From Bacteroidota bacterium (lineage in GTDB: Bacteria > Bacteroidota > Bacteroidia > Chitinophagales > Chitinophagaceae): a DNA stretch of 64,000 nt. The position numbers and the translations under genes were made by a program. The stretch covers positions 1 to 64,000 of the forward strand of contig VGFQ01000001.1 in assembly GCA_016868815.1 (NCBI GenBank), given 5' to 3'. The notes beneath the pieces were generated by a model that was not told where the DNA came from, did not search any database, and worked only from the letters and a program-made list of their open reading frames with translations. Shown one piece after another: positions 9,273 through 18,400 of the stretch (positions are counted from its first letter, which is position 1; each line of letters begins with the position of its first letter).

Positions 9273-10817
9273 ATGAAAAATCTTTCCTTCCTGATTGCGA
9301 TGGTCGTCCTGACGGCTTCCTGCAAAAACAGTAAACTGTTTGGCAAGAAGTATGAAAAATCGACGATCACTGGATGGAATTACAACGACAAAAACATGGC
9401 CGGCTTCAGCGTGGCCAAAGAAAAGGAACAAAATACGGGCCCCGGCCTGGTGTTCGTACAAGGTGGCACCTTCACTATGGGGGCGACCGACGAAGATGTG
9501 ATGAGCGACTGGAATAATGTGCCCCGGCGGGTCACAGTAGCTTCCTTCTACATCGACCGAACCGAAGTCGCCAATGTGCATTACCGCGAATACATGCATT
9601 GGGTCAATAACGTGTTTGACGACCCCATGTATGCTGCAGTAGTTACTGCAGCCATGCCCGACACACTGGTCTGGCGCAGTGAGCTGGCGGCCAATGAGCC
9701 ATACGTCGAATACTATTTCCGTCATCCTTCCTACAACAATTATCCGGTCGTCGGCGTATCCTGGAAGCAGGCCAATGACTTCTGCATGTGGCGCTCTGAC
9801 CGGGTCAATGAACTGCTGCTGGTACAAAAAGGCCTTGTCAACCCCAACCAACTCAAGACCATCCAGGGGCAAGGCGAAGAAAACTTCACCACCAAATCAT
9901 ACCTTCTAGGTCTCTACGCTCCGATGCCCGGCAAGCCCAACGCCAAAAAATCAGGGCTGGTTGATGCCAACGGAAAGCCTAGGAACTTTACAAAGCTCGA
10001 AGATGGCATCCTGTTGCCTAACTACCGGCTCCCGACAGAGGTGGAATGGGAATATGCCGCTCTAGGCCTAATCAACCAAAACCCCGCCCCAAAAACCAAA
10101 GACCAAGGCCATGGTGAAGAACTGATTTTCGAACGCCAGGTCTATTCCTGGTCCAAAGGCATCAACGGCCTCCGCGATGTTCGCACCGGCAGTTCGCAGG
10201 GTAAGTTCATGGCCAACTTTAAGCGGGGCTCCGGCGACTATATGGGTGTAGCCGGTGGCTTGAATGACAACTCCGCCATTACCTCAGAAGTTGTCTCCTT
10301 CTACCCCAACGGATTTGGTCTCTATAATATGTCCGGCAATGTCAACGAATGGGTAGCCGATGTTTTTCGCCCGATGTCAACCATGGACATCGACGATCTG
10401 AACCCATATCGCGGCAACAATTTCCAGAAGCTGTATAAGAATCAGAACAACGAATACGAACGCGACAGCCTGGGCCGTATGAAATATGTCGACGTGCCCG
10501 ATTACGAGGCTATGAAGCGCCGTAACTACCAGAAAGGCAATTTGGTCAACTACAAGGACGGTGACTCCCTGTCGAATGCGCAGTACGGCTATGGCAATAC
10601 GACTTTGATCAGCGACAAGTCGCGCGTCTACAAGGGCGGCAGCTGGAGCGACATGGCCTATTGGCTTAGCCCTGGCACCCGCCGTTTCATGGAAGAAGAC
10701 CAGTCCAGCGCCACCATCGGTTTCCGCTGCGCGATGGACCGCATGGGCAGCCAAGAAGGCAACGGCTTCCGCAATGGCAACCGCTTCAGCAAAACCCGTC
10801 AAAACTCCAGAAAATAG
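9273..10817 (+). CDS. gldJ: Gliding motility lipoprotein GldJ
   Basis: GldJ is an outer-membrane lipoprotein needed for stability of the gliding and type IX machinery. The start MKNLSFLIAMVVLTASC gives a lipobox cysteine at residue 17. The rest is an FGE-sulfatase (formylglycine-generating-enzyme-like) fold: VFVQGGTFTMGATDEDV near residue 70, YRLPTEVEWEYAALG, NMSGNVNEWVAD and the C-terminal RVYKGGSWSDMAYWLSPGTRR. The placement between porU (divergent) and murF is the conserved gldJ setting, which separates it from the paralogue GldK/PorK. An upstream in-frame ATG at 9258 adds five residues. Confidence 0.93.
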   Translation: MKNLSFLIAMVVLTASCKNSKLFGKKYEKSTITGWNYNDKNMAGFSVAKEKEQNTGPGLVFVQGGTFTMGATDEDVMSDWNNVPRRVTVASFYIDRTEVANVHYREYMHWVNNVFDDPMYAAVVTAAMPDTLVWRSELAANEPYVEYYFRHPSYNNYPVVGVSWKQANDFCMWRSDRVNELLLVQKGLVNPNQLKTIQGQGEENFTTKSYLLGLYAPMPGKPNAKKSGLVDANGKPRNFTKLEDGILLPNYRLPTEVEWEYAALGLINQNPAPKTKDQGHGEELIFERQVYSWSKGINGLRDVRTGSSQGKFMANFKRGSGDYMGVAGGLNDNSAITSEVVSFYPNGFGLYNMSGNVNEWVADVFRPMSTMDIDDLNPYRGNNFQKLYKNQNNEYERDSLGRMKYVDVPDYEAMKRRNYQKGNLVNYKDGDSLSNAQYGYGNTTLISDKSRVYKGGSWSDMAYWLSPGTRRFMEEDQSSATIGFRCAMDRMGSQEGNGFRNGNRFSKTRQNSRK

Positions 10818-10838
10818 GCGAATTCGAAATGTGTTGAG

Positions 10839-10874
10839 ATAAGGGCCGCCTATAGCAGGTGGCCCTTATTGTTT
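10839..10874 (+). terminator. Intrinsic terminator after gldJ
   Basis: A 12-base stem (ATAAGGGCCGCC at 10839-10850 pairing with GGTGGCCCTTAT at 10858-10869, one G-U pair) closes a 7-base loop, and the T-rich TTGTTT follows. It lies 22 bases after the gldJ stop and 88 bases before murF, so gldJ and murF are probably separate transcripts or murF is partly attenuated. Confidence 0.75.
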
Positions 10875-10961
10875 GGCGCCTGCCCGCGGGCCGAACGCCT
10901 TTGTATTTATTTTCTCAAACAGCCGGGTGGTCTTCTCCCTGCTGCGAAGTACATTCGCAGC

Positions 10962-12236
10962 ATGGCCATCCTTGAGTTGTACGAACACTTCCGCAGGCAT
11001 CCGCAGGTCTGCACCGACTCGAGACGGCTCCAACCGGGAGATATCTTCTTCGCCCTCAAAGGGCCATCATTCAATGGCAACCACTTCGCTGCTCAGGCCC
11101 TGCAGCGGGGGGCAGCATATGCCGTCTTGGATGAAGAAACCGGCATCCGGGATCATAGGATCCTTCAGGTGGACGATGCCCTAACCTGCCTCCAACAATT
11201 GGCCTTGCACCACCGCCGGCAGTTCGTCATCCCCGTGCTAGCCATCACCGGCAGTAATGGTAAGACGACCACCAAAGAGCTGATCCATGCCGTCCTCTCC
11301 ACCAGGTATCGGACCCATACCACCCGCGGAAACCTAAACAACCATATCGGCATACCCCTCACCTTGTTATCCATGCCTGTCGGTACGGAGGTTGCCGTCA
11401 TAGAGATGGGCGCCAATCACCAACGGGAGATCGCCTCCTACTGTTCCTTCACTGAGCCGACTCATGGACTCATCACCAACTGCGGAAAAGCGCACCTGGA
11501 GGGCTTTGGCGGCGTAGAAGGCGTCCGGAAGGGAAAGGGGGAACTCTATGATCACCTCCGATCGACGGGCGGCATGATCTTCCTCTGCCACGACTACGAC
11601 TACCTGCGCGACATGAGCCGTGGCATTACCCGCCTGATCACCTACGGCACGGCGGATGCAGAGGTCGCCGAACAATGCCTGCACAGCGAGCCCTTCCTGG
11701 CCGTCCGCCTCCAGGGCCGGACCGTGGAAACGAGGCTGGTCGGCGCCTACAACCTCCCCAACATGCTGGCAGCCGTAGCCGTGGGGCGGCATTTCCAGGT
11801 GCCGGAGGAAGATATTTGCCGCGCCATCGAAGCCTATGAACCCTCCAACAGCCGCTCCCAGCTAATCCACACCGCAGCGGGCAATGACGTGATCCTGGAT
11901 GCCTACAATGCCAACCCCACCAGCATGCGGGCCGCGATAGAAAACCTCGCCCGCCAACAGCACCCCCGGAAGGTCGTCATCATCGGTGGCATGATGGAAC
12001 TAGGGGCAGAAAGCCTGGCAGAGCATGCCGGCATTGTCGAGCTGCTGAAAGCCTCGGACTGTGACCAAGTGGTGCTCGTAGGCGGCGATTTTCGCCAGAC
12101 AGCCCACCCCTACCTGTTCCTTCCAAATGCGGAGACGGCGACCCAATGGCTGCTGGATCATCCGGTGCGGTCATCGCTGGTGCTCGTGAAAGGTTCCCGG
12201 AGTATTGCGATGGAAAAAGTTTTGCCCTCCCTCTGA
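10962..12236 (+). CDS. murF: UDP-N-acetylmuramoyl-tripeptide--D-alanyl-D-alanine ligase
   Basis: MurF adds D-Ala-D-Ala to the UDP-MurNAc-tripeptide, the last cytoplasmic step of peptidoglycan precursor synthesis. The N-terminal domain carries the substrate-recognition sequence CTDSRRLQPGDIFFALKG, the central domain the ATP-binding ITGSNGKTTTKEL loop, and the C-terminal domain ILDAYNANPTSMRAAI. I chose the ATG at 10962, which gives the usual MAILELYEHF N-terminus; the longer frame begins at a TTG inside the upstream terminator. The length of 424 residues is normal. A small GTGAC-GAAA-GTCAC hairpin (12239-12252) follows the stop but has no T tract. Confidence 0.95.
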   Translation: MAILELYEHFRRHPQVCTDSRRLQPGDIFFALKGPSFNGNHFAAQALQRGAAYAVLDEETGIRDHRILQVDDALTCLQQLALHHRRQFVIPVLAITGSNGKTTTKELIHAVLSTRYRTHTTRGNLNNHIGIPLTLLSMPVGTEVAVIEMGANHQREIASYCSFTEPTHGLITNCGKAHLEGFGGVEGVRKGKGELYDHLRSTGGMIFLCHDYDYLRDMSRGITRLITYGTADAEVAEQCLHSEPFLAVRLQGRTVETRLVGAYNLPNMLAAVAVGRHFQVPEEDICRAIEAYEPSNSRSQLIHTAAGNDVILDAYNANPTSMRAAIENLARQQHPRKVVIIGGMMELGAESLAEHAGIVELLKASDCDQVVLVGGDFRQTAHPYLFLPNAETATQWLLDHPVRSSLVLVKGSRSIAMEKVLPSL

Positions 12237-12605
12237 GCGTGACGAAAGTCACCCGACTGCCCCAGTGGAGGTTCCGGTGTCCCGGATGAAGTCTGGCGTC
12301 CATGACAACAACGGAGCCTGGACAACCGTCGCCCCAAGGCTGATATGGTGCCCTATGGCCCACATTTTCATATAGCGTGAAAGCTTTCGCAACCATTTAT
12401 GCGTCTTAATTACACATTTTTAAATTTTGCATCTTTTTTTTCATCCGCTAATAGGGCTGCGATTTATTTTGGGCTGTGGCGTGGATCATCCGTCAGGCGG
12501 GAGATCGCAGCTGGATGGCACCAGATGCAACGAATGGGGGAGCTGTAAAAGGTATGGCGCCTAGGCTGCCGCTGGGGTTCGGGGTTCCCGGAGAATGCAG
12601 CCGGT
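12237..12605. other. Non-coding convergent intergenic region
   Basis: This 369-base gap lies between the 3' ends of murF (plus) and the glycosyltransferase gene (minus). It holds the small GNRA-loop hairpin at 12239-12252 and an AT-rich stretch at about 12395-12470 with a run of eight T at 12433-12440. I see no convincing coding sequence; the frames that cross it lack recognisable content. Confidence 0.6.
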
Positions 12606-13379
12606 TCAGAAGAGGGAAAAGGCCCGCAGCCGAAGTATATGCTTGCGTTTTTTTATCACCGAATGGAATATACACCGAAGGCGAAAGACAAGCTCCCGTA
12701 TTTTATTGGCCAGGGGGTTGCCGAAGTCGAAACGCCGGGACTGGCGGGTGAGGAATAGCCAAAGGTCTGCGTTCTTATGCAGGTCGTTGAGGTGATGCAC
12801 GGCGTCTGTAGACCCATAGCCATAAGATGGGTGTTCGTGGTGGATGATGACCTGGTCTAAAAAAGTATGTTTTCCCAACCTGTCGGCCACCAAGGTGAAT
12901 TCTTTGTCACAATACATCGACTGATACCCCGGGTAGTAGATATATCCGAAGCGTTGGTAATATTTTCTTCCCAGGATCGAGAGTGTATTCAAGTCGGAGC
13001 GGTTTCCATCATTGAACCAAAGGACTCCATCCGTGTCAGGATAATACTGACGCATCTTTTCTCGGATGATGGCATCATACCCTTGCACCGCCGGTATCAT
13101 ATCGTCAGACGCAAGCAGCAGGATATCCCAGTTACTGAATAACAGGTCACGATTGATGGCATGAACCTTATTCCGGCTATGACCCAGGCTGATCGTGACA
13201 CCTGGATAAGAAGAGAGCCGCTCGAGCACGGCCGGCTCGTTCATGTGCGGATCGTCCTGGTCGATCGTCACCTGAAACTGAATGGAATGCAAGTCTTCAG
13301 CTCTCTCATGATAGAGATCAAAAGCCCGAAAAAAATTTTCAGGCCTCCCTCGAGTAGGAAATTTCACCAGGATTTGCAT
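12606..13379 (-). CDS. Glycosyltransferase-like protein (GT-A fold, probable)
   Basis: The protein begins MQILVKFPTRGRPENFFRAF, a nucleotide-sugar-binding GT-A start, and contains SNWDILLLASDDMIPAVQGYD, where the DD pair sits where the DxD metal motif of such enzymes lies. The middle has LWFNDGNRSDLNTLSILG and YYPGYQSMYCDKEFT; the C-terminus is basic. It has no membrane segment, so it is probably cytoplasmic. I start at the ATG at 13379; the frame is open to 13442. No sugar substrate can be named. The upstream DUF5989 gene is 134 bases away on the same strand. Confidence 0.65.
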   Translation of the reverse strand: MQILVKFPTRGRPENFFRAFDLYHERAEDLHSIQFQVTIDQDDPHMNEPAVLERLSSYPGVTISLGHSRNKVHAINRDLLFSNWDILLLASDDMIPAVQGYDAIIREKMRQYYPDTDGVLWFNDGNRSDLNTLSILGRKYYQRFGYIYYPGYQSMYCDKEFTLVADRLGKHTFLDQVIIHHEHPSYGYGSTDAVHHLNDLHKNADLWLFLTRQSRRFDFGNPLANKIRELVFRLRCIFHSVIKKRKHILRLRAFSLF

Positions 13380-13513
13380 AATCAAACCGTCAGGAGCAGG
13401 TTGAGGGCATGTACCAAGAGAAGGGTCGGCTTTTCTTCCCACACAAATCTATTGCAAGTGGGGATCCGCAGTACATGGAATCAGTCGCCAGCAAGCTAGC
13501 CATCCGCCGTTGT

Positions 13514-13663
13514 CTAGAACAGCGTATAGATAAAGGGGGCTACCGCACTGCTGCCTCCAAAAACGATCAGAAGCCCAAGGATCAGCAATACGATGATGAC
13601 AGGAGCGAGCCAGAACTTCTTTCGTTCTTTCATGAACAGCCAGAGGTCATTTAGGAATTCCAT
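13514..13663 (-). CDS. DUF5989 family small membrane protein
   Basis: A 49-residue protein begins MEFLNDLWLFMKERKKFWLAP, continues with one membrane helix (VIIVLLILGLLIVFGG) and ends SAVAPFIYTLF. This whole-length pattern is the DUF5989 family, often seen beside SxtJ-like proteins and carbamoyltransferases in polysaccharide or natural-product loci. Here those partners are absent and the only same-strand neighbour is the glycosyltransferase 134 bases downstream. The ATG at 13663 is chosen because the family begins there; the frame is open to 13771. Function unknown. Confidence 0.82.
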   Translation of the reverse strand: MEFLNDLWLFMKERKKFWLAPVIIVLLILGLLIVFGGSSAVAPFIYTLF

Positions 13664-13816
13664 GATGCACTTTTTTACGTGTGGTAGAGGGTCGGGTATG
13701 CCCGATGAATTGGTTAGACCCACAAAATAATACCTTTCACATATTTTCGCAAGAGACCGTCGGCGATGCAATCCGATGGTCGGACATCCGTGTCATTCAT
13801 CAACTGACTTTTCAAC

Positions 13817-14344
13817 ATGACGCCATCCAAAGTCTTTATCGAACAGGCAGGGCCACAAGATGCAGCGGCCATCTGCAACTTACTGAACCGCTCCTACCGC
13901 GGGGAGACATCCAGGAAAGGCTGGACAACAGAGGCCGACCTGATCGGGGGGGAAGTCCGGACGGAGACGGAAGAAGTCAGCGGTCTGCTGACCCGCCCTG
14001 AATCTGTGTTCCTGATACATCGAGATGCGGATCATATCTTGGATGCCTGCGTCCATCTGCAGCACCGAGGTCAGAAAGCATACCTGGGTATGTTTGCGGT
14101 GGAGCCTGTGCGACAAAACCAAGGGCTGGGGAAAGCCTTGCTCCGGGAGGCGGAGGGTTGGGCCAATGGCAGAGGATGTCAGGCGATCTTTATGTATGTG
14201 ATTTCAGCGCGGTTGGAGTTGATCACCTGGTATAGAAGATATGGATATAAAGAGAACGGTGAAAGAGTGCCATTCCCGGAAGACGGCCGCAGCGGCCATC
14301 ATCTGCAACCGCTGGAGTTTATCATACTGGAAAAAAAACTCTGA
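13817..14344 (+). CDS. GNAT family N-acetyltransferase
   Basis: A 175-residue GNAT-fold protein of the RimI-like kind that transfers an acetyl group from acetyl-CoA to an amine. Visible elements are the N-terminal IEQAGPQDAAAICNLLNRSYRG, the beta-4/alpha-3 acetyl-CoA site LGMFAVEPVRQNQGLGKALLREAEGWA (Q/RxxGxG/A form in QNQGLG) and the C-terminal WYRRYGYKENGERVPFP. The substrate cannot be told. It stands alone on the plus strand, 21 bases before the 3' end of the opposite-strand tRNA-Thr. Confidence 0.85.
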   Translation: MTPSKVFIEQAGPQDAAAICNLLNRSYRGETSRKGWTTEADLIGGEVRTETEEVSGLLTRPESVFLIHRDADHILDACVHLQHRGQKAYLGMFAVEPVRQNQGLGKALLREAEGWANGRGCQAIFMYVISARLELITWYRRYGYKENGERVPFPEDGRSGHHLQPLEFIILEKKL

Positions 14345-14364
14345 AGGCAACAGGCTGTGTCAGG

Positions 14365-14437
14365 AGCCAACTATCGGATTCGAACCGACGACCCTTTCAT
14401 TACGAATGAAATGCTCTACCAGCTGAGCTAAGTTGGC
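14365..14437 (-). tRNA. tRNA-Thr (anticodon CGU)
   Basis: Read on the minus strand, the acceptor GCCAACT pairs with AGTTGGC, the D arm reads GCTCAGCTGGTAGAGC, the anticodon stem TTTCA/TGAAA encloses the loop TTCGTAA with anticodon CGT, and the T arm is GTCGGTTCGAATCCGAT. The 3' CCA is not encoded (TCCT follows). All cloverleaf helices can be drawn by eye. Confidence 0.93.
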
Positions 14438-14548
14438 ATGGGGCAATGAAATTAATGCAAAACGATGAATCCTGATGCCATACATGCCATCTGATCAAGC
14501 AGGCAGCAACCATAAAGCATGCGATCCGCCTCACAGATTACTTCGTGT

Positions 14549-14773
14549 TCATGCGTCTGCTGAGCGCCGCATCCGATGGCGAAGTGAATCCATCATGAGG
14601 CAAAGGCCTGATTGAAAGACAACCAAGGAGGCCGTTCCATAGGCAAACCAGGGCTTCCCTTGAAACCGAGTGATGCCGGCATCGATGCAAAGGCTCAGGC
14701 CCGCACCGGTCAGGACAAGTCCTGTAATCGCCTTCAACAACCACCATAGCTGTTCGCTGTCTTTTCTTGCCAT
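14549..14773 (-). CDS. Small two-helix membrane protein, unknown function
   Basis: A 74-residue protein with two predicted membrane helices (LLKAITGLVLTGAGLSLCIDA and FAYGTASLVVFQSGLCLMMDS) separated by a short polar loop, ending in a basic tail. The repeated pattern of the two helices (GLxLxxDA / GLCLMMDS) suggests an internal duplication. Similar small proteins occur in Bacteroidota. It follows the lipoprotein gene by 26 bases, so the two are probably co-transcribed. Function unknown. Confidence 0.62.
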   Translation of the reverse strand: MARKDSEQLWWLLKAITGLVLTGAGLSLCIDAGITRFQGKPWFAYGTASLVVFQSGLCLMMDSLRHRMRRSADA

Positions 14774-14799
14774 AGGTAAAATATTTTGATTTGATGGGA

Positions 14800-15315
14800 T
14801 TAATAGTTTGCTCCCCAGTCAGCCTTGAGCTCCAGGCGCATCCTTCTCCCTGAAGCCACCACAATGGGATTCAAAAACCCGTCTCCATCGATGATGTTGG
14901 TATAGAATAAACTGTCTTTGCCAATGAGCACGGAATATCGGCCTGGGGGCAGTCGTAGCCGGAATAGCCCTCGCTCGTCAGTCGCCACACGGGCGACCAA
15001 CGGCTGACCGATCCGGTCAAAAAAACCGGGTACTGACATCCTCCTGGCATCCTGAGGGCTGATTGGCTTGAAGAAGTATACATTCGTAGGGTAGCCTGCA
15101 TAGCTGAGCGGCGGCAGGTCGGGCGAGGGCATTTGATTGCCGGTCACCCTCGAAATATGACCCACCAACAGGATCTGACGGATGGAGCATCCCGAAAAGG
15201 ACAGGCAGCAGACACCCCATACTACAATCCTATGCCAACGACGCCAGCCGCGCAGGGAAAGCACTGAGTAGTCCTTGGTACAAGAATCAGCAACAGACAA
15301 TAAACGTGGCCACAT
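14800..15315 (-). CDS. Lipoprotein with carboxypeptidase regulatory-like domain, unknown
   Basis: After an arginine/tryptophan-rich basic segment and a hydrophobic run, a lipobox LSFSGC is present. The remainder looks like a small transthyretin/carboxypeptidase-regulatory-like beta sandwich: VYFFKPI, PLVARVATDERGLFRLRLPPGRYSVLIGKDS. Such domains are common in Bacteroidota envelope proteins. The ATG at 15315 gives a long N-region; a GTG at 15264 would give a more usual signal length. It precedes the small membrane protein gene in the same direction. Confidence 0.65.
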   Translation of the reverse strand: MWPRLLSVADSCTKDYSVLSLRGWRRWHRIVVWGVCCLSFSGCSIRQILLVGHISRVTGNQMPSPDLPPLSYAGYPTNVYFFKPISPQDARRMSVPGFFDRIGQPLVARVATDERGLFRLRLPPGRYSVLIGKDSLFYTNIIDGDGFLNPIVVASGRRMRLELKADWGANY

Positions 15316-15488
15316 ACAGAAGGCTTACATGAACAATGGAAGATACGGCAACTTTCCGTCCGGTACGACCGCCTCTATACAAAATGTACATCCCAGCGGC
15401 GAACAGACATCTATATTAAATTGTTATATCGCAGACGTCCGTATTTATACCTTTACGGGACTGTACTTTCACATGTATCTATAAAAAA

Positions 15489-18400
15489 ATGAAGCAGACA
15501 TCCACCCTCTTGTTGACAAGTTTTGCGAGCTTAATCAGTCTCTCCACCCTGGGGCAGGCATTCCCTGAAGCAGCCGTCACCAAACTCAAGGACCTGAGTG
15601 AGAAGCAATCCGTCAAGGACAGGGATAACTACGCCATCGCTCTTGAAATGGCTTCCAAGAAAAATTGGCCTCTCGTCATCGAAGGAAGGGGGAAGATGGC
15701 CCGGCTGGTGGGTGTGGACGCCTTCGGCTTTCCGATGTATTTCGAGACCACAACCAATAAGGCAGCCGCTGCGACCATCGGAGCCAATAAACTTTGGATA
15801 GGCAGCAGCAGCGGCCTCAACCTAAGCGGCAATCAAACGAACTTAAAAGACAGACTCGCCATCTGGGATGGCAGTGGTATATTGGCAACCCATCAAGAAT
15901 TGGTTGGACGCATCACGGCACGCGATGCCCAGTCAAGTATCGAAGCCCACTCCACCCACGTAGCCGGGACCATGATCGCCAGCGGCATCAACCCCTTGGC
16001 CAGAGGCATGGCATATGGACTCCCGGGGATGCTTTCCTATACCTTCGATAACCACCTCTCCGAGATGTCGGCAGCCGCATCCACCCTGCTGTCATCCAAT
16101 CATTCCTATGCCACCATCGCCGGCTGGAGGTACAACTCCGGACAGTCGCGATGGGAGTTCTACGGTGCCTGGGGTGAAAATGAAGACTTCAAGTTCGGAT
16201 ACTACGATGCCCAGGCACAGCTATGGGACTCCATCGCCATGCTGGCACCCAACTACCTCATCGTCAATGCCGCCTCCAACAACCGAAATGAGACAGGCCC
16301 TGCCGTCGGCGCCAACTACTGGCGCCTCAATGCAAATGGATCGCTGGTGAGCGCCGGTGTCCGGCCCGACGGCATCAGCAGCCAGGATGGATATGACCAG
16401 ATCCCGACCTATGGCACCTCTAAGAACATCCTCACCGTAGGCAATATCCTGCCCATCCCCGCCGGCTACAGCAAACCCTCCGACGTAGTGCTGAACTCCA
16501 GCAGCAGCGTAGGCCCTACCGATGATGGGCGCATCAAGCCCGACATCGTCGCCAACGGCACCAATGTCACGTCAACCTTCTCCTCCAGCAATACCGCCTA
16601 CATCACCTATTCAGGCACTTCGATGGCAAGCCCGACTATTGCAGGCTCTGTCATGCTCCTGCAAGAGCTCTGGATGCGGAAGAACAGCAACATCCCAGCC
16701 TGGTCTTCCACCCTCCGGGGACTCATCATCCACACGGCAGAAGAAGCGACCGGCATACCCGGGCCTGACTACATGCACGGATGGGGGCTGGCCAACATAG
16801 AAAAAGCAGCACAGGCCATCGACAAACCCTCCGAGAACCTCATCCAGCAGCGCACCCTAACCAATGGCAGCACTTATACCTTCAACGTCGTCGCCTCGGG
16901 AAAGGGCCCCCTCAAAGTATCCATCTGCTGGACAGACCCTCCCGGAACGGTCATCACCGGCCAGCCCCTGAACAATCGCAGCCGAAAGCTGGTGCATGAC
17001 CTCGACCTGCGTGTGAAAAAAGGGGGGCAGGTACATCAACCCTGGAAGCTCGACGTATCCCTGCCTTCCCTGCCGGCGTCCAGAGGTGATAATGATGTAG
17101 ACAATATAGAAGTGGTTGAGGTTGACTCAACCATCGTGGGAGAGACCTACACCATAGAAGTCACCCACAAAGGCAGCCTGACACGTGCAGGCGTGCAAAC
17201 CTTCTCGCTGATCGCCACCAGCGTGGGGGGCACATCCTATGAAGCCTCCACACCAAGCTCCAGCGCTGGCAGCCGAATAGACAGCCTGAGCATTGGCAAG
17301 CTCACCAACCAAAATACGACCGGCTGCAAGACATACTCCGATTTCCGCCAAATCACCGGCAACGTCGAAGTGGGAAGCTCCAATGCCTTCTACCTGAAAA
17401 CAAACAGCTGCGATGCCAGCGACGCAGGGCGCTTTGCCAAAGTGTACATCGACTTCAACAGCGACGGTGACTTTCTAGATGCAGACGAGCTCGTGGCTAC
17501 CAGCCCATCCATCACCAACAACGGGATATTCTCTGGGACCATCAGCATCCCCAATACCATCCCGATCGGAAGAATCTTAGTCATGCGTGTGATTCTTTCC
17601 GAAACATCTGCTGCCGCCAACATAGTACCCAACGCCACGTATACCAGAGGGGAGACACAAGACTACCAGCTGCTCATCTCAACGCCATCGAACGATGCCT
17701 CCGCCGGCGTGGTGGAATATCCGGAGAATGGAGAATGTGCCAACCCATCTAAATACGTGACCGTAAGCATTCGAAACACCGGCTCGGTCTCCAAGAACCG
17801 GATACCCGTCGAAGTAGAAGTGCGCAATGGCACCACCCTCTTAGCCACCCTCCGAGATACCTGCAAGTTGACCATTGCAGGGGGAAAGGAATCGCTATTC
17901 ACCCTTCAGACGCCCTTTAAGATGGAAGCCGGCAAAACCTATGACCTCCTCACCCGGCTGAATATGCCTGGCGACCAACTTCCAGCCAACAACGAATTCA
18001 CCACCCAAGTAGTGGCGACCGCAACCGGGGCAGCCCCTACCAACATCAGCTCAGTCGTCTGCAATGGCCAGGAAGTGATCCTGAAAGGCACGGTCGATGG
18101 CAATGCTGACAGCCGCATCACCTGGTACACCTCCCCGACAGCTCTCGTACCCTTTGCCACCTCTCCTTCCGGCACACAGGTATCTACGCCCACGATCACA
18201 CCGGACCGAAAGTATTATGCCTCATCGAATGAATTCAGTGGTAAGGCAGGACTCACCACCAAGATGGACTATCCTAGCGGTGGATACAATGAGTTCAACG
18301 GAAACTTTGTACGGTTTTCCACCACCACACCCATCCTCATAGAGTCTGTCCGCATGTATACTTCCAACCCAGGTAACATAAACATCATCAATGCTGACCT

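Noticed and set aside
12476-12751. Small plus-strand gene in the murF-glycosyltransferase gap
   Set aside because: It runs into the glycosyltransferase gene on the other strand, lacks a recognisable domain and has an implausible amino-acid composition.
15275-15484. Short plus-strand gene before the subtilase
   Set aside because: It overlaps the lipoprotein start on the other strand and the probable subtilase promoter region, with no recognisable content.
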